Of a stretch of 37,043 bases of DNA, positions 28,316 through 37,043 are shown in pieces. The DNA comes from an uncultured Bacilli bacterium (GTDB lineage: Bacteria; Bacillota_I; Bacilli_A; RF39; UBA660). The stretch spans positions 1-37,043 of the forward strand of contig CANPXJ010000006.1 of the NCBI GenBank assembly GCA_947585915.1, read 5' to 3'. Under the pieces are notes generated by a model. That model did no database searches. It was not told the DNA's origin and saw nothing but the letters and a program-made list of their open reading frames with translations. The translations under genes and the position numbers were made by a program. Position 1 is the first letter of the stretch. Every line of letters starts with the position of its first letter.

Positions 28316-28900
28316 ATGCAAAGAGCTGATTTTGATAAATATTTAAAGAACGAAGAAAAGTGGTACAATCCCCAAATATTAATTACTATTTTAGAAGATA
28401 ATTTAAAAAAAGATTTTACTACCTTATATAATGAGGTAAAATATGCTGATATTAAATGGCAAGAAGAAGATATAATAAAGTTTTTAACTACAAAAAACTA
28501 TAAATATAATCCTAGGACTTTAGAATATTTAAAAAGTTACATTGCTATAATTCAGTATAAAGTTTTATCTTTGTTTGATATCATTGAAAAATTAAGTTTA
28601 AAAAAACTTAGTTTAATCAATAAAAAATTAATAAGTTTAGATATTAAATTAAATGAAAGTAAAGATATTAATAAAGAAGATATAATGCGTCTTATAATTC
28701 CAACAGTTTATAATTATCAGTTATATCAAGAAAAAATCTGTCAAATTAATGATTTAAATACTTACTTACAAAATATCGAGAATTTAGATTATCCGTCATA
28801 TCATTTACAATCACAAGGATTAGGAAATGTCCCTTTGTCAAAAGAACAGGAAGAAATAAAAAGAAGAAAAATACTTAATAATATTAAGGAAAACTTATAA
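28316..28900 (+). CDS. Hypothetical helical protein
   Basis: ORF with GAAGGAGGG SD; Leu/Lys/Ile-rich; no recognised family. Confidence 0.6.
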   Translation: MQRADFDKYLKNEEKWYNPQILITILEDNLKKDFTTLYNEVKYADIKWQEEDIIKFLTTKNYKYNPRTLEYLKSYIAIIQYKVLSLFDIIEKLSLKKLSLINKKLISLDIKLNESKDINKEDIMRLIIPTVYNYQLYQEKICQINDLNTYLQNIENLDYPSYHLQSQGLGNVPLSKEQEEIKRRKILNNIKENL

Positions 28901-28952
28901 ATTATGAGGTATATAAGTAAATATATAAGGAAAAATAATATTGGTGATAATA

Positions 28953-29432
28953 ATGAAAAAACTTTTATTGCTAGTATTATTCTTTTTTATGGCTTTTAAC
29001 ACAGTTTCGGCTCAAGAAAATAGTACTTATTTAGATAGTTTGAGTATTGGTGAATACGAATTATCACCTAATTTTGATAAATATAATAATACATATAGTT
29101 TAAAAATTCCTGATGATGTTACTACTTTATCAATTGATTATACCTTAGAAGATGAAAATGCGGAGGTAGAAATAACTGGCAATGAGCTATTAACTGAAGA
29201 TGAAAATACTATTACAATTAAAGTATTTAATCAAAATGAAGAACAAACTTATAAAATTTTAGTAAATAAAATAAAAGAAGAAGAGGTTGGAGCTTTAGAT
29301 AAAACCTTAGTAGATGTTAGTATTACGAAAAAACATAATATGAAAATAATTTTGGGAATCATTATTATTTCTTGGCTGTTACTTGCCTATATTATTTATA
29401 AAATACTTTTTCATAAAAAAAGGGTAAAGTAA
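28953..29432 (+). CDS. Secreted/anchored protein with cadherin-like beta-sandwich domain
   Basis: Signal peptide; LDSLSIGEYELSPNFDKYNNTYSLKIPDDVTTLSI...ITIKVFNQNEEQTYKILVNK; C-terminal TM and basic tail. Confidence 0.72.
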   Translation: MKKLLLLVLFFFMAFNTVSAQENSTYLDSLSIGEYELSPNFDKYNNTYSLKIPDDVTTLSIDYTLEDENAEVEITGNELLTEDENTITIKVFNQNEEQTYKILVNKIKEEEVGALDKTLVDVSITKKHNMKIILGIIIISWLLLAYIIYKILFHKKRVK

Positions 29433-29479
29433 CTACAATTATTAAAAATACTTAAATATAATAATTTAGGTGTTTTTTT

Positions 29480-30109
29480 ATGAAATATATTGCTCATAGA
29501 GGATTTAAAAATGGTACTAAAGAAAATACAATTGCTTCTTTTAAAAATGCGATCAATGATGATTATTTTAGTGGCTTTGAATTAGATATTAGAGAAAGTA
29601 AAGACAAAAAAATAGTCGTTATTCATGATGCTTTTATTGATAGAGTTACTAATGAAATTGGGTTAGTCAAAAATAAAAGTTCTAAAGAGTTAAAAAAATT
29701 AGGCATTCCTTTATTAGAAGATGTTTTAAAATTAAAAACGGATAAAATAATAATGATAGAAATAAAGGATTATGATATGAATTTAGATAATTTGGTTAAA
29801 CTTTTAAATAAATATAAAAATAAAAATATATATGTTGTTAGTTTTAGTAAAAAAGTAATCAAAAAGTTGATGAAATATAAAGGAAATTTTAAATTGGGTG
29901 TTTTTAATATAGTTATAAATAGTGATAAAAATTATGATAATTATGATTTTATCGGTATTTATAAAAATATTTTAACTAATGAGTTAGCTAGGTATTTTAT
30001 AAAGCGGAATATTCAAATTTTTGTATGGGGTTTGATGGACCATATTTATATAGACAAAAGCTTTAAATATAAGAATAAACTTTTCTTGATAGTAAATACT
30101 AAAATATGA
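29480..30109 (+). CDS. Glycerophosphodiester phosphodiesterase (GDPD)
   Basis: IAHRGFKNGTKENTIASFKNAI, FELDIRESKDKKIVVIHD. Confidence 0.9.
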   Translation: MKYIAHRGFKNGTKENTIASFKNAINDDYFSGFELDIRESKDKKIVVIHDAFIDRVTNEIGLVKNKSSKELKKLGIPLLEDVLKLKTDKIIMIEIKDYDMNLDNLVKLLNKYKNKNIYVVSFSKKVIKKLMKYKGNFKLGVFNIVINSDKNYDNYDFIGIYKNILTNELARYFIKRNIQIFVWGLMDHIYIDKSFKYKNKLFLIVNTKI

Positions 30110-30115
30110 TATAAT
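30086..30115 (+). promoter_or_regulatory. Promoter overlapping the 3' end of the GDPD gene
   Basis: TTGATA (30086-30091), 18 nt, extended -10 TGATATAAT (30107-30115). Confidence 0.65.
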
Positions 30116-30138
30116 TTTTATAGTAGGTGATTACATTT

Positions 30139-32268
30139 ATGAAGAATAAAAAGGAAAATGAAGAAATAGAAGTATTAGATTTCGATGTACAAAGCGATAA
30201 AGAGGAGAAATCTAAAAAAGAGAAAAAAGAAAAATTAGAAAATGATGAAGAAAGAGAAGAACGCGAAAATATTTTTAAACGCCTTTTTAATAATATAAAA
30301 GATAAATGGGATAATCTTACTCATAAACAAAGAATTATTATAATTGTGAGTACTGTTATTGTTTTAATTATTCTTTTAACAACATTATTATATATTGCTC
30401 TAACTAACGATAAAGATAATGATAAAAAAGAGGTAATCGTTGCCAAAGATAATTATCGTTATGAAGATGGTATTTTATACTTTGTTGTTAACCATAAAGA
30501 TATAGGTTCTTATAAATGTAAAAATAAAGATGAAGATTTATGTTATGTTGCTTATGAAGATAATGATGATAACTTTGATGAAACCCAAACTATTAAAAAA
30601 GGCAGTAAAAAAATTCGTAGTAAAATAATGAATAAAAAATATGTCTTTGTCTTTGATAATAAAAAAGAAAGTGATGACAATATTATTTTGTATGATATTA
30701 AAAATCAAAAAGATTTAGATATTTATAAGTCAATTAAAACATATAATACCTTTGATAATGCCGTATTTGTTAAAAATCAAGACGATAAATATGGGGTTAT
30801 GGATTTTAGTGGTAGTAAGAGAAAAGCTATTATAGATTTTGATTATGACTATCTAGGAATAGTTACTGAAAATAAAGCTGCAAATGATGAAAAGATAGTT
30901 GCGCGTGAACAAGATGGTTATTATTTAATTGATTATGATGGAAAAAAATTAACCAATGCTTTAAGTGGGCAAATTAAAAATTATAATGACCAATATGTTA
31001 AAACAGTTGATGCTACTAATAAGTATACTTTATATGATTACCAGGGAGCCAAAAAAGCTGAAGGAGCAAATTATATAGATTTACTTGATAATGAATATCT
31101 CATTGTAGATAATGAAAATAAACTTAAGGTTATGGGTTATGACGATACTAAATACCTAGAGGAAGGTATACCTCTTTATAATACTGACTATGTTCCTGTT
31201 GTTCATAAAGATAAAAATAACAAAGAAACTAAAAAAGATTATGCTTATACCTATACTTTAGATGGCAATAATTTAACCTTAAATGTTAATAAAGATGGTG
31301 AAGATGAAGAGAGTAAGATTAATTTATTAGATGGAATTGTTAGTAAAAAATATAAATTTATTAGTTATTATAATGGAGCTTTATATTTTTATAGTGATGA
31401 AGCTAAAAATACTTTAATTAATTCTTATATTTGTAATAATAAAAACGAGTTAGCTAAAGAAGATGATACATTTCAAACTTGTATGCTAGCAGGTGATACT
31501 AACGAAGATGATAATGAAACAAATCAAAAGGTAAATCCTGCAAGTATTACTCCAATTTATAATAATCGTTATGTATTTATTAAAGATGGTAATATGATTA
31601 ATCTAGTTGACTTAACGGATGAAAAAGTAATGGGTACATATAATAGTATTAATACTTATAGTGATGCTAATGTTGTTGACCCTTCTATTGTTAATACGGA
31701 ATCAACTTTTGTAATAGCTAAAAATAAAAGTAATAAATATGGAATGCTTAAAATAAGTTCTAATAGCGTTTCTAGCGTTTATAATTTTGATTATCAAAAA
31801 TTAGAAAAATTAAATCAAAATATTTTAGCTAAAAAAGATAATAAAACATTCTTACTAGATTATAATGGCAATAAAATAACTTTCGATTTCCCTGGTCAAA
31901 TTAGAAATTATAATAAAGAGCGTATTAAAGTTTTAAGCAATTCAAAATATTATATTTACGATTTTGGTGGAAATTTACTATTTGAAGATGGATATAAATA
32001 TGTTGAATTATATGATGATTTTGTAGGATTAGTAGATGATGCTAACCATTTATCAGTTACGGATTATGATGGAAATTTAATTATCAAGGAAATATTGAAA
32101 TTATCATCAACCACTTATTATAATGCTAAAGATGGGTATGTTCCAGCCTTTAGTATGCGTAAGGAAAATAACAAACTAATCATAACTGCTGCAACTTCTC
32201 AAAATACTAAAAAAGAAAGTGCTAAAGATTTCATTTATGATTTAACTACTAAGAAAAGAATAAATTAG
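30139..32268 (+). CDS. Single-TM anchored extracellular WG-repeat-like protein, two internal modules
   Basis: Charged cytoplasmic N-terminus, TM, then repeated KYGVMDF...YYLIDYDGKKL...YTLYDYQG units; ATG 30139 preferred. Confidence 0.7.
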   Translation: MKNKKENEEIEVLDFDVQSDKEEKSKKEKKEKLENDEEREERENIFKRLFNNIKDKWDNLTHKQRIIIIVSTVIVLIILLTTLLYIALTNDKDNDKKEVIVAKDNYRYEDGILYFVVNHKDIGSYKCKNKDEDLCYVAYEDNDDNFDETQTIKKGSKKIRSKIMNKKYVFVFDNKKESDDNIILYDIKNQKDLDIYKSIKTYNTFDNAVFVKNQDDKYGVMDFSGSKRKAIIDFDYDYLGIVTENKAANDEKIVAREQDGYYLIDYDGKKLTNALSGQIKNYNDQYVKTVDATNKYTLYDYQGAKKAEGANYIDLLDNEYLIVDNENKLKVMGYDDTKYLEEGIPLYNTDYVPVVHKDKNNKETKKDYAYTYTLDGNNLTLNVNKDGEDEESKINLLDGIVSKKYKFISYYNGALYFYSDEAKNTLINSYICNNKNELAKEDDTFQTCMLAGDTNEDDNETNQKVNPASITPIYNNRYVFIKDGNMINLVDLTDEKVMGTYNSINTYSDANVVDPSIVNTESTFVIAKNKSNKYGMLKISSNSVSSVYNFDYQKLEKLNQNILAKKDNKTFLLDYNGNKITFDFPGQIRNYNKERIKVLSNSKYYIYDFGGNLLFEDGYKYVELYDDFVGLVDDANHLSVTDYDGNLIIKEILKLSSTTYYNAKDGYVPAFSMRKENNKLIITAATSQNTKKESAKDFIYDLTTKKRIN

Positions 32269-32277
32269 GTGATTATT

Positions 32278-33255
32278 ATGCAACCTAGAAAAAATAAAAG
32301 TGTATTAATTATAATTATTATATTGCTCGTTATAATGGCTTCTTTTTCAATAATTAGTATTTATTTTAAATTTAGTGTACCAAGTGAGACTAAAGAAGAA
32401 ACTCCTAAAAAAGAACAAACTGAAGAACCTACTATAGATAATGCTAATTATAAAGATGGAAAACTATATTTTTATGATAAAGATAATAATTTAATAGGGG
32501 ATTATACATGTAAAAAAGCACCATGTAGTTATGCTGTTAGTGAAATCGATGATAAAGATTATGCTATTGATTCTTTAGAAACAGAGACTGCTCCTATAAA
32601 TGTAATACTAAATAATTATGCTTTTATAAATGATAATAATAACGTAATTTTATATAAAATTAATACTAAAGAAGAAATAGAAACTTTTAAAGCTGTGAAA
32701 AACTATGATAATATGATGCCCGAAGAATATGTGATAGTTAAAGATAGTAATAATAAATGGGGAATTATTAAATTAGGAGAAAATATTGAAAGAATAGCTA
32801 ACTTTGACTATGATTTTATTGGTATTAAAAATATTTTAATTAATAACAAACTTGATGTTACAAATTTTATTATTAAAAAAGAAAATTTATGGGGTATTAT
32901 AGATAATACTGGCGATTTAATGAGTAACTATTTATCAGGAGAAATAACTTCATTTAATGATGTATTAATTAGTGTTAAAAATAATGATATATATTATTTA
33001 TATGATTATAATGGTAAAAGAGTAGTTGATGAAAATGGTTTTAATTATATTTCTTTTGTAGATAAATTTATCAATATCGTAGATAAAAATAATAATTTAT
33101 ATATTTATGATTATATCAATGATAAAAAAATAAGTTCTAATATGAATTTGAAAGGAAAAGATTATAAAGAAGCTTTTCAAAGTTCCTATAATAAAGAGAC
33201 AAATACAATTGATGTAAGTATTGATGGAAAAGTTTATAATTATAATGTTAGTTAA
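32278..33255 (+). CDS. Single-TM anchored WG-repeat-like protein, one module; paralogue of upstream ORF
   Basis: N-terminal TM; NKWGIIKL, LWGIIDNTGDL, YYLYDYNGKRV. Confidence 0.7.
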   Translation: MQPRKNKSVLIIIIILLVIMASFSIISIYFKFSVPSETKEETPKKEQTEEPTIDNANYKDGKLYFYDKDNNLIGDYTCKKAPCSYAVSEIDDKDYAIDSLETETAPINVILNNYAFINDNNNVILYKINTKEEIETFKAVKNYDNMMPEEYVIVKDSNNKWGIIKLGENIERIANFDYDFIGIKNILINNKLDVTNFIIKKENLWGIIDNTGDLMSNYLSGEITSFNDVLISVKNNDIYYLYDYNGKRVVDENGFNYISFVDKFINIVDKNNNLYIYDYINDKKISSNMNLKGKDYKEAFQSSYNKETNTIDVSIDGKVYNYNVS

Positions 33256-33261
33256 AATCTA

Positions 33262-33310
33262 ATTAAAACAATCTTTATGATTCCCTGTGGCAAAAGATTG
33301 TTTTAATTTT
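33262..33310 (+). terminator. Strong Rho-independent terminator
   Basis: 15-bp perfect stem ATTAAAACAATCTTT / AAAGATTGTTTTAAT, followed by TTT. Confidence 0.8.
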
Positions 33311-33410
33311 GCTTAAAAATAATTTATTTTTTCCCTATAGTGGAATAATAGTCTTTTTAAAATTTTTTATAATAATTTATTAATTAAAAAATGTCGAATT
33401 TTGATATTTG

Positions 33411-33419
33411 TGATATAAT
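33411..33419 (+). promoter_or_regulatory. Extended -10 promoter element upstream of the O-antigen ligase-like gene
   Basis: TGATATAAT; weak -35. Confidence 0.5.
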
Positions 33420-33443
33420 TTTTTAAGAATGGTAGGAAAAGAT

Positions 33444-34751
33444 ATGGAATTTTTAAATAAATGGTTAAAAAGATTAACATTTGGATTTTTTATAGTATTA
33501 ATTACTTTTTTAAATATTGGTACCACTTTGATTGCCATGAATTATTTTGATTATCTAGATTTTTCGAATGGGTTATTTGGCATCGGTATTGGAGCGTTAA
33601 TATTATATGCTTTATACAAGATAATGAATAAAGAAAAAATTAAGTTGAAAGATGTTTTAATTTTAATTTTGCTTATCTTTGGAGTATTATCATATTTATT
33701 TGCTTTTAATAAAGAGGAAGCCTTATATGGAGTAGTTAGTAGAAATGAAGGGTTAAGAACTTTGCTTGCTTATTACATGATTTATTTACTTTCTACCACA
33801 TTAGATAAACAAAAACAGAAAAGGATAATGTATTTTATTTTAGGCTTTGGCATTTACCAGGTAATTTTAGGATTATTTCAAACCTTACAAATAACAAATG
33901 TTTTAGGATATGATCGCAGTATGAATTGGAGCACTCATTTTAAATTCGCTAGCGGAACCCTGGGTAATCCTAATTTCTATTCTATTTATATTTTAATTTG
34001 CTTAATCTATTCCTGGTGCTTAGTTTTAAGTGTTAAAAGTAAAAAAAAAGTTTTTATGGTGATATTATTTTTAATTTTTGCTTTAGGATTAATAATAGGT
34101 AATACAATGAGTTGTATTTTAGCAAGTATTATTTGTATTATTTTAATATCTATTAAAAAAGTTAATAAAAAGAATTTAAAAAAAGTAGGAATAGGAGTTA
34201 TATCTTCATTATTAATTTTATCTATAATTTTTATAACTATAGATAATACAACTAATAAACGTGTTTCTAGTACGATGCTTCAAAACTATAACGAAATAAA
34301 AAGTGTCTTTACAAAAGGTATTAACAAACATACTGGTAATAATCGAATTTATGTTTGGAAAGAAGCTCTAAAAAAATTACCTAAATATTATTTAACTGGG
34401 ATTGGTATAGATAATTTTAAATATTTAAACGATGGTGATTTTATTTGTGCTAATAAACCTATATATCAATGTTTTGATAAAGCTCACAATGAATATGTGC
34501 AAATATTAATTACTGAAGGAGTAGGAGCGTTTATAACATATATTGCTTTTATGAGTTTTGTTTTTATAAAACATATTAAGTCTAGTGAAAAAGAAGATAT
34601 TTATAAAAAAGCTTTTAAATGGTGTATTATAGCCTATTTAATTCAAGCATTCTTTAATATAAGTATTATTTGTATAACTCCAATATTTTATATGCTGCTC
34701 GGATTTTTATACCCATCTATAAAGGCAGGAGATAATAGTGAAAATAATTAA
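33444..34751 (+). CDS. O-antigen ligase / Wzy-like polytopic membrane protein
   Basis: Polytopic; LGNPNFYSIYILICLIYSW, AHNEYVQILITEGVGAFITYIAF typical of the Wzy_C family. Confidence 0.8.
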   Translation: MEFLNKWLKRLTFGFFIVLITFLNIGTTLIAMNYFDYLDFSNGLFGIGIGALILYALYKIMNKEKIKLKDVLILILLIFGVLSYLFAFNKEEALYGVVSRNEGLRTLLAYYMIYLLSTTLDKQKQKRIMYFILGFGIYQVILGLFQTLQITNVLGYDRSMNWSTHFKFASGTLGNPNFYSIYILICLIYSWCLVLSVKSKKKVFMVILFLIFALGLIIGNTMSCILASIICIILISIKKVNKKNLKKVGIGVISSLLILSIIFITIDNTTNKRVSSTMLQNYNEIKSVFTKGINKHTGNNRIYVWKEALKKLPKYYLTGIGIDNFKYLNDGDFICANKPIYQCFDKAHNEYVQILITEGVGAFITYIAFMSFVFIKHIKSSEKEDIYKKAFKWCIIAYLIQAFFNISIICITPIFYMLLGFLYPSIKAGDNSENN

Positions 34752-36093
34752 TTTAATAAAAAAACATAAATATCTTTTTATCTTTTTATTAATACTAATT
34801 TGCTATATACCTTATTTACTACATTTTTTTCCCGGTATTGTTATTAGTGATACTTATTCACAAATGAAGCAAGCGATGGGTTTAAAGCCTATCGATAATC
34901 ATCATCCAGTTTTTCAAACCTTTACCTGGTGGATATTTATAAGTATTGCTAAAATTTTTAACAATGATAATATTGCTGTGCTATTAAATTCATTATTACA
35001 AATGATTTCTTTAGCCATGATATTTACTTATTCTATTTATATTTTAGATAAAAAACAAATAAAAAATAAATTCTTACCAATCTTTTATTGTATATATCCA
35101 ATCTATGGTTTTTTTTCAATCTATACAACCAAAGATACAATGTTTGGAGTAGCCATTCTATTTTATATAATTGAACTTACGAAATTATTATCTAATTCTA
35201 AAAAAAATTTAAATAATAAGAAAGATATAATACTATTACTAATAAGTATGTTACTAGTTATTCTATATAAAAATAATGGAATATATATAGTTTTGATTAC
35301 GCAATTAATAATTTTACTTTACTTTAAAAAAGAATATTTTAAAAAATTAGGAATAATCCTATTGAGTGTTATATGTTTTTATTTATTGTGGACGAATGTT
35401 GTATTTTCTATATTTAATATTAGACAAACTGAAAAAGTTGAAAGTTTAGGAGTTTTTGTAACCCAAATAAATTATATTGTCCATAATCATCAAGATAATT
35501 TACCTAAAGATATAAAAAAAGAAATAAATAATTTTATTGATTATAAAACTTTAGAAAAGGTATATACTCCAACCAATATTAATGTTGTAAAAAAGAAATT
35601 TAAAGAAAATTATTATAATAAACATAAAGTAGAATTTTTTAAATTGAGTTTTGAATTATTTTTAAAGTATCCAAAGGAAAGTATAAAATCTTTTTGGCTT
35701 AAAAATAATAGATTACTTATTCCTTCAAAAAACACTTTAGTTGTTAATTACAAAGATAAAGATTCTAATGCTCCGTTAACTTTAGATAATAAATTTAAAA
35801 ATAGTATTTTAGATAAATTATATTATTATATTATTTTAAAACCTAAAAATGGTATTTTTGTTATTTTTAGCTTTATTATTAGTCCAGCTATTAATTTATA
35901 TAGTTTGATTATATTATTTATTTACTATTTAATTAAAAGAAAAAAAGAACTGCTCTTAACAATACCTTTGCTTGTTTTGTGGTTCAGTTCTTTAGTTGCC
36001 CCTGATACATTATATAGATATATTCTTCCTTCAGTTTTTATAGTTCCATATTTATATTACAATCTTAAAAAAGTGGATAAATTATTGGGGTAA
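34738..36093 (+). CDS. DUF6020-like polytopic membrane protein
   Basis: FFPGIVISDTYSQMKQAMGLKPIDNHHPVFQTFTWWIF and TTKDTMFGVAIL; overlaps upstream ORF, GTG start. Confidence 0.65.
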   Translation: MKIINLIKKHKYLFIFLLILICYIPYLLHFFPGIVISDTYSQMKQAMGLKPIDNHHPVFQTFTWWIFISIAKIFNNDNIAVLLNSLLQMISLAMIFTYSIYILDKKQIKNKFLPIFYCIYPIYGFFSIYTTKDTMFGVAILFYIIELTKLLSNSKKNLNNKKDIILLLISMLLVILYKNNGIYIVLITQLIILLYFKKEYFKKLGIILLSVICFYLLWTNVVFSIFNIRQTEKVESLGVFVTQINYIVHNHQDNLPKDIKKEINNFIDYKTLEKVYTPTNINVVKKKFKENYYNKHKVEFFKLSFELFLKYPKESIKSFWLKNNRLLIPSKNTLVVNYKDKDSNAPLTLDNKFKNSILDKLYYYIILKPKNGIFVIFSFIISPAINLYSLIILFIYYLIKRKKELLLTIPLLVLWFSSLVAPDTLYRYILPSVFIVPYLYYNLKKVDKLLG

Positions 36094-36679
36094 TTATACT
36101 TGATGTAATAAAGAAAAACAATAATCCTAAAAAGATTAAAATAAATAAAAGAGGAATGAATAAATATTGTTTGGAATTAGAAAAATAGCTAAAAATTTTT
36201 TGAATTATTTTTATTCTAGTAGGAATATTACTATCATCTTCTAATAAATAATTTTCTTCCTTTTTCATAAATCCAGGAAAATTTATTTTAGCATCTTCAT
36301 CCCACTTAAAATACCCATATTTTTGAGCATACTTTTTTTGCGTGAAAAATGATATTGGCCAAACAAAAATTAAATATACTAAAGAAAGAATTAAACTAAA
36401 AATTAAATTAAAAACTTTATTGCCTACAAATTTTAAAGCTTTAATAGGATAAAACAAGATAAATGGGCAAATGACACCTATAATGAATAAAATAATTCCA
36501 AATATGCTTGTATATAAATAAATATTGCTGTAAAAATCATTTTTTTCATCTAAAAATTTAATAAAAAATAACACAAAAATTATTGAACCAAGTATTTGGC
36601 CAAATAAAATACATTGTTTTAGTTTTTCATCTTTCTTTTTTTCATTTAAAGTATTAATAAAATGATCAGTCAAGTTCAT
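36065..36679 (-). CDS. SxtJ-like membrane protein fused to DUF5989-like C-terminus
   Basis: Central VNPI-type membrane segment (NKVFNLIFSLILSLVYLIFVWPISFFTQKKY) and C-terminal YLFIPLLFILIFLGLLFFFITSSIITPIIYPLF; directly follows the carbamoyltransferase. Confidence 0.6.
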   Translation of the reverse strand: MNLTDHFINTLNEKKKDEKLKQCILFGQILGSIIFVLFFIKFLDEKNDFYSNIYLYTSIFGIILFIIGVICPFILFYPIKALKFVGNKVFNLIFSLILSLVYLIFVWPISFFTQKKYAQKYGYFKWDEDAKINFPGFMKKEENYLLEDDSNIPTRIKIIQKIFSYFSNSKQYLFIPLLFILIFLGLLFFFITSSIITPIIYPLF

Positions 36680-36986
36680 ATTTTACCTTCTTTTTGTTTA
36701 TTTTTTGATTTTCTTTATTTAAAAGTCTATTACCAATAACTAAATAATCAATATCAGTATTCATAAAACAGTTATAAGCATCTTTAATATTGCAGACAAT
36801 TGGTTCACCTCTAACATTAAAAGAGGTATTAATTAAAACAGATTCACCAGTTATTTTTTTATATTCTTTTAAAACATTGTAAATAAAATTATTTTGTTCT
36901 TTATTTACAGTTTGAACTCGCGCAGAGTAGTCTATATGGGTAACAGCAGGAATTGTTGATCTTTTTTGATTGACACGATTTAATTT
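36666..36986 (-). CDS. NodU/CmcH-family carbamoyltransferase, C-terminal part (frame broken upstream near window end)
   Basis: Reverse-strand translation KLNRVNQKRSTIPAVTHIDYSARVQTVNKEQNNFIYNVLKEYKKITGESVLINTSFNVRGEPIVCNIKDAYNCFMNTDIDYLVIGNRLL; absent from the ORF track. Confidence 0.88.
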   Translation of the reverse strand, partial: KLNRVNQKRSTIPAVTHIDYSARVQTVNKEQNNFIYNVLKEYKKITGESVLINTSFNVRGEPIVCNIKDAYNCFMNTDIDYLVIGNRLLNKENQKINKKKVKYELD

Positions 36987-37032
36987 TCAATATGAATTTT
37001 GTGAAACATTATGAAATTTTGAAAATTAAATC
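36977..37032. repeat. 14-bp perfect inverted repeat with 28-nt spacer
   Basis: GATTTAATTTTCAA (36977-36990) / TTGAAAATTAAATC (37019-37032). Confidence 0.8.
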
Positions 37033-37043
37033 CAGGGTACAAG

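Noticed and set aside
1-37043. Mollicutes genetic code 4 (TGA = Trp)
   Set aside because: TGA ends several clear genes (868, 11286, 16621, 17162, 25811) at sensible junctions and Trp is encoded by TGG, so the standard code fits.
1-37043. CRISPR arrays, tRNA or rRNA genes
   Set aside because: No regularly spaced repeat-spacer series and no tRNA/rRNA-like conserved segments noticed on either strand.

Overview
AT-rich (Firmicutes/Bacilli-like) chromosomal window. TGA is used as a stop, so the code is standard. From the left edge to about 23.2 kb there is one co-directional locus that combines a Tad/Flp-type pilus set with a Gram-positive VirB/D4-type T4SS set. The Tad side has a SAF/CpaB-like protein, a CpaF/VirB11-type ATPase, TadB, TadC, two Flp-like pilins, TadE/F-like pseudopilins and a CpaE/TadZ-like protein. 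The T4SS side has two VirB2-like proteins, a VirB6-like protein, PrgI/VirB3, a VirB4 split into two ORFs, an NlpC/P60 hydrolase, a lipoprotein and VirD4. Several large Cys-rich secreted proteins accompany them. No relaxase, integrase or prepilin peptidase is visible. Two Rpn-family PD-(D/E)XK nuclease genes bracket most of the T4SS half, and both are preceded by the same spaced leader element after a terminator. From about 24 to 37 kb the content is mostly housekeeping and envelope genes: rhodanese, an M16 peptidase pair, HemW, GDPD, WG-repeat-like anchored proteins, an O-antigen-ligase-like protein and a DUF6020-like protein. On the minus strand there is a NodU/CmcH carbamoyltransferase C-terminus followed by an apparent SxtJ-DUF5989 fusion. 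All family assignments come from reading motifs; no database search was run.
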